Assembly (NCBI GenBank): GCA_910574455.1
Contig: CAJSYZ010000009.1
Span: 1,054,001-1,118,000 of the forward strand
Direction of reading: 5' to 3'
Source of the DNA: Trichaptum fuscoviolaceum
Taxonomy: Eukaryota; Basidiomycota; Agaricomycetes; Hymenochaetales; Trichaptaceae
Length of the DNA: 64,000 nt
The translations under genes were made by a program, and so were the position numbers. Shown here one piece after another: positions 40,177-49,639 of this stretch (its first letter is position 1; each line of letters starts with the position of its first letter). The notes beneath the pieces were generated by a model that searched no databases, was not told the origin of the DNA, and was given only the letters and a program-made list of their open reading frames with translations.

Positions 40177-41987
40177 TAGTCCTCGTGCATGTGAGTGTCA
40201 TGGGCACTGTCGTCAGCTGGTGCATTGGCGTACTTCTTCCGCTTGGGGCAGGCACTGGAGGTGGCCATGTGATCGCCGTTGCAGTTAGAGCACTTTGTGG
40301 GATGGGGGCAATCTTCAGTGGCAGGGACTGCATCCTGGGCGCAGTTTGCACACTTGGTGCGGTGTTGGGCGGTGGCATGCTTACCTGCGCAATGCGCACA
40401 TGTGCGTTGGGCCTTGCAGCCCTTGGAGGTGTGTCCCAGGGCCTGGCACTTTGTGCATTGTGAAAATGCCGGGCGGACTGGGGGAACAGAGAGATGAAGT
40501 TTGTGGCCAAAGAGCCACACCCTGGGCGACTGAAGAAGCCGGGCGCGGATCTCTCCAGCTCTGTCAACAAAGGAGAATGCCACCGGGCAGAATTCAAGTT
40601 CACTGAGTCTGCCTGGTTGGCATGCGAATTGTGGTGGGACCACAAATTCCAGCCCCTTTAGGGCGGCATTTTGCATCAGCTCAGTGAGTAACTCGCTGGC
40701 TGTGTAAGGGACACTGTCCTTGACTGCTGTATCCCTGGTAGGAACCATGGAGATGCGCAGGTTAGAACGGGGTTGGACCCGGGAATAGGTGAGGGAGACC
40801 TGCTGGTCTGCAGCTTGTTCCCCTATGGTGCATATCTTTGCCATGTGCGCCGCTAGCGCGGCTGCATGACTGTCAAGGGTGGTGACCACCGGATTACCAG
40901 TGGGGGAGATGGGCTTTGCTGCAAATGTGCACACAATGTTCCCTCTGTGGTTGAAAACCGCAGAGAGCACTGTGACATGCAAAGAAGTAGGAAGGGATTG
41001 GAAGTACTCACAAGCAGCCACTGTTAGTGCAGCCCCTGATCTCCTCTGTGCTGGGGGAATGTACCGCCCCGGGGTAAGGACTAAGGTGGGGTCCTTGGAA
41101 TACACCGTGGGAGGAGGGGGTGGGAGGCGCGGCTTCCTTGGAGGCTTAGCTCTGGATGTGGTGGTTGGGGCCGGGGTTGCTGCCATCTGCGCATATGAGT
41201 TGGGGGGACTCTGGGTAACCGGGGGAGTTGCAGGTGTACCGCTGGCTGGCTTGCCACCCGTAGGTGGGGCCGGTTGCACTGTGGCACGCTGAGGGCGGGG
41301 CTGAGGTCGTTCTGAGATAGCCTGTACTTGTGTGGTGAGGGCGGTAACCTGGTTGGCAAGACGCGCAACAGTGTCTGTGAGCACTATCATATCCTGGGGA
41401 CCGACAGAAGGGAGTGGGCGCGCTGGTGAGTCAAATGGGGAGGGGACGGTGATAACGGGTGTAGGCCTGGCTGACGCTACACTCTCATTGTAACCAGTGG
41501 CGGCTGCGAGAACAAGTTGCTGGGCTTGGAGGTCACTCGCTTGTGCGCTCTGTGCAGCAGAGATAGCAATGTGGGCTGCACTTACGATGGCACCCACTGC
41601 TTCCACTGCTATCACAGCAATCTGGGATTCTGGCATTTCGCCTTCTTCAGGGGACTCATCTTCATGCCTCTGTTCAGCGAGCTGGATGATGTGGCCGATG
41701 TGGGGCAGCAGGTCTAGCATCTGTGTCAAGAATCTAGGCCGAGCAGCGTTATGGGGCCGGCGTTGGGTGATGGGGGAGAGCACCTCTGATGTGCGCTTCC
41801 TGGGTGGGGGGGTGGCAGGCTTGTCGTCATCATCATCTTCATCATCTTCAGATGGTGCCGGGCGATCATCCTTGGGCATGGGCCTGTCTTGTAGGACAGG
41901 AGTGTTGGGAGTGGCGCCAGACAGTGAGCCTGGCTTGGGAGTCTTTGGTGGTGGGCCTTTAGAGCCCGAGGCAGTGTTCTTGGACAT
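40176..41987 (-). CDS. LINE H ORF1, diverged RNA-binding protein
   Basis: An intact 603-residue ORF1 from ATG 41987 to TAA at 40178-40176. The N-terminal half shares only general character with D (Pro/Ser/Thr-rich, an acidic Asp/Glu run, a helical segment near residues 210-240, a Pro-rich linker). The middle (FTPGRYIPPAQRRSGAAL-like region) and the zinc-knuckle end (CTKCQALGHTSKGC and two further Cys/His clusters) align with D. It represents a separate subfamily from A, B, D, E and G. Confidence 0.9.
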   Translation of the reverse strand: MSKNTASGSKGPPPKTPKPGSLSGATPNTPVLQDRPMPKDDRPAPSEDDEDDDDDKPATPPPRKRTSEVLSPITQRRPHNAARPRFLTQMLDLLPHIGHIIQLAEQRHEDESPEEGEMPESQIAVIAVEAVGAIVSAAHIAISAAQSAQASDLQAQQLVLAAATGYNESVASARPTPVITVPSPFDSPARPLPSVGPQDMIVLTDTVARLANQVTALTTQVQAISERPQPRPQRATVQPAPPTGGKPASGTPATPPVTQSPPNSYAQMAATPAPTTTSRAKPPRKPRLPPPPPTVYSKDPTLVLTPGRYIPPAQRRSGAALTVAACEYFQSLPTSLHVTVLSAVFNHRGNIVCTFAAKPISPTGNPVVTTLDSHAAALAAHMAKICTIGEQAADQQVSLTYSRVQPRSNLRISMVPTRDTAVKDSVPYTASELLTELMQNAALKGLEFVVPPQFACQPGRLSELEFCPVAFSFVDRAGEIRARLLQSPRVWLFGHKLHLSVPPVRPAFSQCTKCQALGHTSKGCKAQRTCAHCAGKHATAQHRTKCANCAQDAVPATEDCPHPTKCSNCNGDHMATSSACPKRKKYANAPADDSAHDTHMHED

Positions 41988-42072
41988 AGGGTGTATGCAG
42001 TGATGCGCAGGACGACCAAACTATAGGGGAGCTATGGCTCGACCCAAATAGGAAGGTAGTGGTAAGAGGTTG
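41988..42072 (-). promoter_or_regulatory. LINE H 5'UTR
   Basis: About 85 nt, sharing ACCACTACCTTCC and GTCGAGCC with the D and G leader, otherwise different. The boundary with LINE L is exact to within two or three bases. Confidence 0.6.
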
Positions 42073-42932
42073 TTTCTCCTGCTCAGTAGTGGTGAAGGTG
42101 CCGTCTGGTTTCCTCAGCGAAGGCACAGGGGTAGGGCGGATGCCGAGGCCATGCTTGGCCCAGCTCCAGATGTTGGTGGAATTGGCGTCTTTGACCTGTT
42201 CTGCATAGAACACACGACGCGCTGCTCTGGTGGTGGCTTTGAAGGCGCGTTTAGCAGCGGCGCGCAAACGGGCGGTAGGGGCGTCCTTAATTGCCGCAAG
42301 TGAGGATGAGCACTCAGGGGACCACCAGGGGACCTCTGTCTTGGAGTGCTTTCTGGGTTTAGTCATTGATTCCATCGCCGTCACCATTGCAGATTGAATG
42401 GCTTTGGCTTTGGCATCTAGTTCAACCTTGTCTGACGCAGGCAGCGCGAACGCCTCATGCAGCAAGGGAAAGGCAGTAGCACACCATGCCTCTCTGTCAT
42501 CATTAGACAGTCTGGGGGGCCGTGGAAGGTGGACGAATGGTCCAACTGGCACCTCCCATGTGAGTAGGGTGTGGTCTGAGAGAGCGGAGTGGGAGCTGGT
42601 GAATGTGTCCATCACCTGCTCTGGTGGGATATTGGGCGCAGTCCAAACCATATCGATTGGACAACGCGGCCCATCTTTACCCGGACGAGTGTCCACATCT
42701 GGGTGATGGGCAGGCTCATGTCCATGCTCTCGGAAGAAGTCATCCAAGGGTTGCCCCCTGTTTGACTCGGCATTGGAACATGGCAACTCTGACCAGGAAC
42801 GATGCCGGCGATTGAAGTCGCCAGCAATTGTTAGGGAAGCGGCTATTGCCGGGGTGAGACTGAAGAGAAACGACTCACCTGGGTAAGTGGGGGTTGGGGC
42901 TACCCTCTCTGGCGCCTGCTGGCCGTAGTAAT

Positions 42933-43193
42933 TGTTGAAGTGACTTATTCCTCTCTATTTATCTCTTCTTATTGTTCTTTACATTTATTCATTACTTCAT
43001 TCACGGACTCTTAGTACACTAGCGTGGGAACATTTAACCCCCTAAGAAAGTAACATATATACTGCAGTGATACGTCCCTGTGCACCTTTAGCACTTACAC
43101 TATCACTGCAGGTATGTAATTATTGTATGTTAGATTTAGAATATAGCACTTACACTATCACTGCAGACTCTGACTGCGAATCAGGAGATTACA
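42933..43193 (+). repeat. copia2 5' LTR with altered U5 end
   Basis: Identical to the other family LTRs until CAGACTCTG at 43164-43172, then foreign sequence to the final ACA. The 3' LTR keeps the normal U5 end. Confidence 0.95.
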
Positions 43194-43197
43194 GGTT
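43169..43197 (+). other. Captured tRNA-Arg segment (anticodon stem to T loop)
   Basis: Reads as a tRNA: anticodon stem TCTGA (43169-43173) paired with TCAGG (43181-43185), seven-base loop CTGCGAA (anticodon GCG at 43176-43178), variable loop AGATT, T-stem arm ACAGG and TT of the T loop, which merges with the primer-binding site. It matches the known eukaryotic Arg-ACG tRNA layout closely except G for A at position 34. Only the 18 bases 43173-43190 are foreign; the flanks are shared by LTR and tRNA. Confidence 0.7.
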
Positions 43198-43204
43198 ATG
43201 AGCC
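43194..43204 (+). promoter_or_regulatory. copia2 primer-binding site
   Basis: GGTTATGAGCC, complementary to the anticodon arm of initiator Met tRNA. It overlaps a 7 bp hairpin (43204-43210 with 43215-43221, loop AGTA). Confidence 0.85.
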
Positions 43205-44673
43205 TTGGGCAGTAGCCCAAGTGAAAACTTCAACAACACCCCTTCTCAACCTCCTCAGCAATCCTCCCACCGCTTTCGGACGCTTTTCCGACACATCCAC
43301 TGATCGGATTTCGCTCTAATTTGGAGGATACATTGTTGGAACTGGAAGGATTGGTTGTACGAAGTTTCAGGGCTATCGGTGTAGTTCTTGCCGTTCTACA
43401 TCACTTTTAGTGCTCACCATATTGGCATTGAGTCTCCCCCTCATTCCTCAACATCCGTCGATTCGTTCGCGCTCTCCTTGCGCACACACGTCGTTCTACA
43501 CTAGGACACACACCTCACGAAGTTTCGAACGTGTTGGAGAAGATTTGGGGCTTCTAGACTGTTATCAGTGTCAGACCTCACCCTCATCATCCATTTTCGC
43601 CCCTCTTCGACGATTGCCGAACAACCACTGGGCCGATCTCTGCGCGCAGACCACCATTCTCTTCTGCTCGACGCACCCTTTCCATACGTGCAACAATCGC
43701 GCCGATCCGTTGAGTTTTGAGCTCACAGCGGCCTTGTTGGTTCGACATCTCCACCACTACACTTTCCCCTTGTGGCCGAAAACATCGCCCATAACTCGGG
43801 CTTGATTCAAGCCTTCACCAAACCGAGACCACCCTCATCTTCGTCTTCTCGAGGGCTTTCCAATCGCCCAACTCTCGCTCGATTCGGCGCAAAACTCATC
43901 AATCGCCGGCACTATCTTCGGGACAGCTAGGGTAGCAGTAACAGTTGATAGCTCGCCGCCTGCACTCCCCATTTGGGCTGCACTTTCATCTGCTGCTTGC
44001 TTACTCTGGTGATTCCTGGGGCTTGCCCATATCTCCGCATCCACGGAGGCGATCTGCTCGCGCATAGCACCGTTGTGCTCAGCGCTTTGAGCCCATACAG
44101 GACGTGCATAGCGCGTTCCTTGTTTCCCATCGCACGCGACTGTGTGTCACGTCTTGCAATCAGTGCAAGCACTGGTGTGGTATTGTTTCTGCATTTCAAG
44201 GGTTGTTTCCCTGCCTGCTTCACATTCCTACGACTGCAAAAGCTCGCCCCCCGGCCTTTGTTCGCCGGTTGTGACTTGTTCACTTAAGCTTAGAGCCTCT
44301 TTGCATCAGCGGTGCCTGCGGGGTCTTTCATTAGACCGACAGACCAGCACTGTCTAGCGGACACTGTGACTGCATTACTCCTTTACACAAAGAAGCACCT
44401 GTCCAGGGCGGCCCCCATACCGTACCCTGTCATATCTCACGCACGTGAACTCACCCCAGGGGATCCGTGCAAGTGAGCCTTCGTCCACGTGAAGGCTCAT
44501 TGAGTTTGACGGCTCTCACTGTGTGTGGATAGTAGTGCAGCGGCATTGCACATCCATCGCCTTGATACTGCCTCCAATACACAGCCATCTTCTATCTGCA
44601 CTGCGCAGACAGACCACTGCTCCGTCCTCGACCCTATCCTGTTCCTTTGCTCACTCCACTGCACGCTCACACA
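43205..44673 (+). other. copia2 leader without gag capsid ORF
   Basis: About 1.47 kb with no recognisable Gag. A 9 bp perfect hairpin (44474-44482 with 44491-44499, 8 nt loop) lies 175 nt before the pol ATG. The antisense 76-codon frame is at 43835-44065. Confidence 0.75.
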
Positions 44674-47600
44674 ATGACTATGCACAACAACTCTAAGTCA
44701 GCCTCGCGCCGCCGTAAGCTCAAGTGCACCTTCTGCACCTGCCTTGGTCACCATTACACCAAGTGCTACAAGCGCCAAGATGCCCTTGCAGACATCATTG
44801 CTCGTGATAGCCTTACTGCTGTTGGTAGCAAAGACAAGGATATGGGAACCGCTGCTGCTAAAGCAAAGGATCCCGAGATCTCATTCTCGGAAGGCATAAA
44901 TCACATGCAGGATACAACTGCCTTCGACTCTGCTCTCTCCATGACTGCGTCCACCAAGTGGATCGTTGACACAGGCGCCACCAGCCACATGACACCCCAT
45001 CGAGACTGGTTTACTGAATATCAGCCATACCGCACGTCAATCCGCCTTGCTGACAACCATATTGTCTACTCTGCAGGCGTTGGCACAGTTACCTTTCAGC
45101 CCATCATTGATGGCAAACCAACACGGGAGTTAGCATTCTCTCGGGTGCTTCATGTGCCTGACCTACAGAACAATCTCTTGTCGGCCCTGTTCCTCTCTCG
45201 CTCCAAGCAATTCACCATCATCATCAACAACCACTCCATACTCTTCCAGCGCAACAAACAGACACTCTTCACCGCAACGGTCAATCACAATCACACTGCC
45301 ACTCTCAATGGCCATGTTATTATACCGTCTTCTGCGCTTGCGACGTTTACCCAGTCTTACCCCATTGACTGGACCCTGTGGCACCGGCGCCTTGCACATC
45401 TAAACCATGCAGATGTGCAGCGCCTATACAATGAGCACCTTGTGAGAGGCATGGTTGTCAAATCAAAGGCATTACCAGATGCAATATGCGAACCCTGTCT
45501 TGCGGGCAAACTTCATCGGGCCAAAGTGCCTAAGAAAGCCAACACTCGGGCCACTGCGGTTTTGCAGTTAGTGCACTCTGATGTGCATGGCCCCCTCCGC
45601 ACTCAGTCAAGACATGGGTATAAATACTGGATCACCTTTATTGATGATTACAGTCGCGCCTGGGTTGTACTTCCGCTGAAGAAGAAGAGTGAAGCGTTTG
45701 GCGCGTTTCAGAAGTTTATGGCATATGCAGAGAACCAGACTGGCGTCCGCATAAAAGCCATACGCGATGACAAAGGAGGCGAATACATGCCTAAAGCATG
45801 GGATGAATTATGTCTTAAGAAAGGCATCCAGCGACAACACACTGTGCGCAACGAGCCTCACCAGAACGGTGTTGCTGAGCGCGCTAACCGCACCATCTCG
45901 GAGGGCATCACTGCCATGCTCAATGAGGCGCGTCTCCCTCCCACATTCTGGTGGGATGCAGTGTCCACCTTTGTCCATACACGGAACCGTTCTCCCACAT
46001 CTGCTAATGTCAACTTTGCTACTCCGCTCTCTCTCTGGCAAAAATCTAAGCCAGATGTCACTCATCTTCGCGTCTTTGGATGTACTGCATATGTGAATCT
46101 GCAGAAGGATCAGCGCAAGCAACTGGAGCCACACTATAGCAAGTGCATCTTTATTGGCTACCCCGCTGAGTACAAAGGCTGGCTATTCTGGAATCCTGTC
46201 ACTCAGAAGGAAATCATCAGTGACTCTGCTGTCTTTGATGAAAGTAAATTCCCTGGCAACTCAAAAACGCCAGTTGATCTGAGGCTTGAAGCGGATGACC
46301 TAGATCAGGGGGGGCTACAACACTTCATCGTTGATGACTCCGATGATGAGTCCGATGATCTACCTCCTCCGCGTCAGCCACCTCCAGACAATGACAGTGA
46401 TGACAATGACATACCACCTCGTCAACCAACTCCAGACATACCAGAGCCGCCTCCTGCTGCACCTGATCCGCCTGCACATAAACCGCTATCTCCTCCACCA
46501 GCACCTCGCATCAAGCGTGAATCCACTCCTCCTGCCTCTCCTACACCAAAGCGCGCCAGGCCAAGCATACCATGGCCTAAAATGCCACATACTCTCACTC
46601 CGCGCCCTTACTTCACCAGACGCGACGCTCTCATCAACCCACTCATGGACTATCCAGGCAGACGCATACCACGCCCTGCTGAACCACCAGCCAGACATTC
46701 TGAGGAACCAACAGTTGGGCAATCTCAGTCGCCTGAACCATCCTCAGATGATCCATTGGATTTCACTCATGGATATGATGATGACACAATGTCAGTTGAT
46801 GAAGAGGAGCTGCTGCTTACGTTTGAAGAGGCGTTTGAGCACATGCTAGAGACATCTGAGAATGCGCTTGCGGCTAATAGTGGAGAACCACTTCAGTGGA
46901 AAGATATAAAAGGCAGACATGATGCGCATGATTGGGAGCAAGCAGCGGCAGAGGAGTTCATGAGTCTCATTGAGAATGGGACATTTGAGCCGGTTAGACT
47001 GCCAGAAGGAAGGAAGGCCATTGGAAACCGCTGGGTGTTTAAGCTGAAGAGAAAGGCTGATGGATCTGTTGACCGGTACAAAGCGCGACTTGTTGCTAAG
47101 GGATTCTCCCAACGTCCGGGACTTGAATTCTCTCAAGTGTTTGCGCCTACAGCCAAGTGGGCAGCACTGCGCGCTATCCTGGCGCTTGCAGCAATTGAGA
47201 ACCTTGAGTTGTACAGTCTTGACATATCAACTGCGTTTCTCAATGGCGAAATGGACCATGATGTCTACATGCAACAACCGGAAGGATTCAAGGAGCACTT
47301 TGGGCGTGGCTATGTGCTGAAGCTTGTCAAGTCTCTCTACGGCTTAAAGCAGGCTGGTAGACAGTGGCACAAGAAACTCAACTCTGTGCTGCAAGGCATG
47401 TCATTTGCGCTTGTCAGATGTGACCACAGTATTTGGGTCTACAAGCGGGGTGATGTGCGCATCATCATACCCGTCTATGTGGATGACATGACCATTGCCT
47501 GCAAGCATAAGGACAACTATGAGTTTGTCAAAGACGAGCTAGCCAAGCACTTCAAGCTGCATGACCTGGGACCAACTTCATTCCTACGGGTGTTCACATT

Positions 47601-48450
47601 CAGAGAAACCGGAAAACACGTACTCTCACCATTTCTCAGCGCCAGTACATCATTGACATTCTGGAGCGCTTCAACCTTGGTTCATGCAGCACAGTCACCA
47701 CTCCTCTACCAGAAGGCCTTAAGCTCAGCAAGGACATGGCGCCCAAGACTAAGAAAGAACTTGCGGAAATGCAAAATATTCCCTACAGTCAACTAGTTGG
47801 CGCCCTCATGTATCTAGCCACAGCAACCCGGCCTGATATTGCCTATGCAGTTGGTGTCCTTGCTCGCTACATGTCTAATCCTGGCATGGCCCACTGGAAA
47901 GCAGCTAAACACCTATGCCGGTATCTCCAGGGGACTAAGGACATGCGAATCACATATGCGCCTGATCCAAATGCTGATGAGCTGTTTACTACATACTCTG
48001 ATGCAGATCATGGCGGCAATGTTTGACAATGGCAGGTCCACCTCTGGGATGGTTGTGAAGATGGGAACTGGTGCAATTAGCTGGGCAAGCAAATTGCAAG
48101 GCATTGTTACGCTTTCTACTACAGAAGCAGAGTTTGTCTCAGCTTGTTCAGCAGGACAAGAAATTCTCTGGCTTCGCAACTTGTTTTCTGAATTTGGCTA
48201 TACTTTTGATTCACCTTCTACACTCTATGTTGACAACCAATCTGCCATTGCTGTTGCTAATAATCCAGAGCACCATGGCCGGATGAAGCATCTTGATCTT
48301 CGCTACTACTGGCTTAGAGATGCGGTTGAATATGGACATATTTCTATTGTTTATCTTTCTACTGCTGACATGCCTGCTGACATTATGACCAAAGCCCTTG
48401 GGCGGGTCAAAGTGCAGACTATGTGCAGTTTACTTGGACTTCAAAAATAG
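44674..48450 (+). pseudogene. copia2 Pol polyprotein, two frameshifts
   Basis: Same domain order as copia3: zinc knuckle, protease, GAG-pre-integrase, integrase, hinge, RT, RNase H. One T is lost near 47588 (TCCTACGGG for TCCTACTGGG), just after the YVDD region of RT, and one T is gained near 48024 (AATGTTTGAC for AATGTTGAC), at the start of RNase H, so about 145 codons are read in the wrong frame before the original frame returns to the stop at 48448-48450. Upstream domains are intact. The first ATG after the leader (44674) is taken as start. Confidence 0.93.
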
Positions 48451-48473
48451 AGATGACTTCGGTCAGGGGGGAG

Positions 48474-48735
48474 TGTTGAAGTGACTTATTCCTCTCTATT
48501 TATCTCTTCTTATTGTTCTTTACATTTATTCATTACTTCATTCACGGACTCTTAGTACACTAGCGTGGGAACATTTAACCCCCTAAGAAAGTAACATATA
48601 TACTGCAGTGATACGTCCCTGTGCACCTTTAGCACTTACACTATCACTGCAGGTATGTAATTATTGTATGTTAGATTTAGAATATAGCACTTACACTATC
48701 ACTGCAGACTCTGTCTGAGAAGTGTGCCGTTTACA
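48474..48735 (+). repeat. copia2 3' LTR
   Basis: 262 bp with the normal U5 end GTGCCGTTTACA, preceded by the polypurine tract AGGGGGGAG (48465-48473). Confidence 0.95.
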
Positions 48736-48900
48736 GTAATTGCAGAGGCGGACAGTGTGGGTAGAGCGGACCTCAATAGTCAGGACATCAGTGCCATGTG
48801 ACGCTGCACCAACGATAGACCATGAGTGTGTTGGGAGGGACCGTGAAACGTAAGTAACCACTCGCGGATGGGTGGCCGGTGGGAGGCAGGGGACATAACC

Positions 48901-49344
48901 TTTTTTTTTTTTTTTTTTTTTTTTTTTTCCTTTATTATTCCTGCAGTATAGCTAAGTACATGACCTATCTACAACGAAGGCGCCCGTCATCGAGGTAAAC
49001 TACGAAACTGGGCGGGAGGTGCACGCCACCGAAGGTGGCGGCTAAGTGGGCGCACCGCCTATTAAAGAAGGGAAAGGAAGAGGAGAGATTGGTTTACATA
49101 TCACCACGCCCATGTCAAGGTGCAGGTGAACCTACACTACAAGCACAGACAAAGTTTAGAAAAGAGGGCGCGTCCGGGCACAGTACCTGGGCGTTAACCT
49201 GGGTAAAGCACCGTTCTGTCTGGGATCGCTGGTGCCTCATACATAAAAGAGAAGTAAGTTGCATCAGAGATCAAGAGGAGGGTCTGAAACGTGACCATTA
49301 AAATCATAAAGATCCGGGTCCGTGTCCTGAGTGCGTGGTCCAAG
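48901..49344 (-). mobile_element. LINE copy K, 3' end
   Basis: 28 T (48901-48928), the LINE 3'UTR and the last 27 codons of ORF2 (stop 49264-49266). It breaks at 49344 exactly where the LTR of element M begins, so M is inserted in K and the rest of K should lie beyond 64000. K itself is inserted in LINE L in the same orientation. Confidence 0.88.
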
Positions 49345-49354
49345 TGTTAGAATG

Positions 49355-49616
49355 TGTAAACGGCACACTTCTCAGACAGAGTCTGCAGTGATAGTGTAAG
49401 TGCTATATTCTAAATCTAACATACAATAATTACATACCTGCAGTGATAGTGTAAGTGCTAAAGGTGCACAGGGACGTATCACTGCAGTATATATGTTACT
49501 TTCTTAGGGGGTTAAATGTTCCCACGCTAGTGTACTAAGAGTCCGTGAATGAAGTAATGAATAAATGTAAAGAACAATAAGAAGAGATAAATAGAGAGGA
49601 ATAAGTCACTTCAACA
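49355..49616 (-). repeat. copia3 3' LTR
   Basis: 262 bp; abuts the polypurine tract at 49617-49624. Confidence 0.96.
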
Positions 49617-49639
49617 CTCCCCCCTGACCGAAGTCATCT

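Larger units (their letters stand above)
21150..42072 (-). mobile_element. LINE copy H, full length, twice interrupted
   Basis: Minus-strand LINE with its 5' end at about 42072 and poly(T) at 21150-21172. Its pieces are 42072-37980 (5'UTR, ORF1, endonuclease, RT), 25790-25610 (end of RT) and 23158-21150 (RNase H, 3'UTR). The gaps are LINE G with a 14-15 bp duplication (25777-25791 and 37980-37994) and a 2,451 bp LTR-like element with a GGCAG duplication (23154-23158 and 25610-25614). The 5' half is a diverged lineage, whereas the 3' half is nearly identical to D. Confidence 0.88.
42933..48735 (+). mobile_element. copia2, Ty1/copia LTR retrotransposon
   Basis: Complete plus-strand element with LTRs 42933-43193 (261 bp) and 48474-48735 (262 bp), GTAAT duplication (42928-42932, 48736-48740), primer-binding site, leader, pol ORF with two frameshifts and polypurine tract. 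The LTRs match except at the U5 end of the 5' LTR, where 18-19 bases are replaced by a tRNA-Arg-like stretch. Confidence 0.96.
42073..48900 (-). mobile_element. LINE copy L, ORF2 fragment split by copia2
   Basis: Minus-strand LINE pieces at 42073-42932 and 48741-48900, joined by the GTAAT duplication around copia2. Together they cover most of the endonuclease and the linker of ORF2. At the right edge L abuts the poly(T) of LINE K, at the left edge the 5' end of H. Its 5' part is expected beyond the window on the right, after K and M. The reading frame is open in both pieces (endonuclease motifs GDFN, PIDMVW, SDHTLL). Confidence 0.85.

Noticed and set aside
41959..42786. Frame joining LINE L ORF2 to the LINE H 5'UTR
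   Set aside because: Accidental readthrough at the junction; the last 36 residues are translated 5'UTR.
43169..43197. A functional tRNA gene in the copia2 LTR
   Set aside because: Only the anticodon-to-T-arm part exists; acceptor stem, D arm and box A are absent.
43410..43805. 131-codon sense frame in the copia leader as Gag
   Set aside because: Composition (many Cys, His, Leu, no capsid-like pattern) does not resemble Gag, and its TTG start and position before further stops make translation unlikely.
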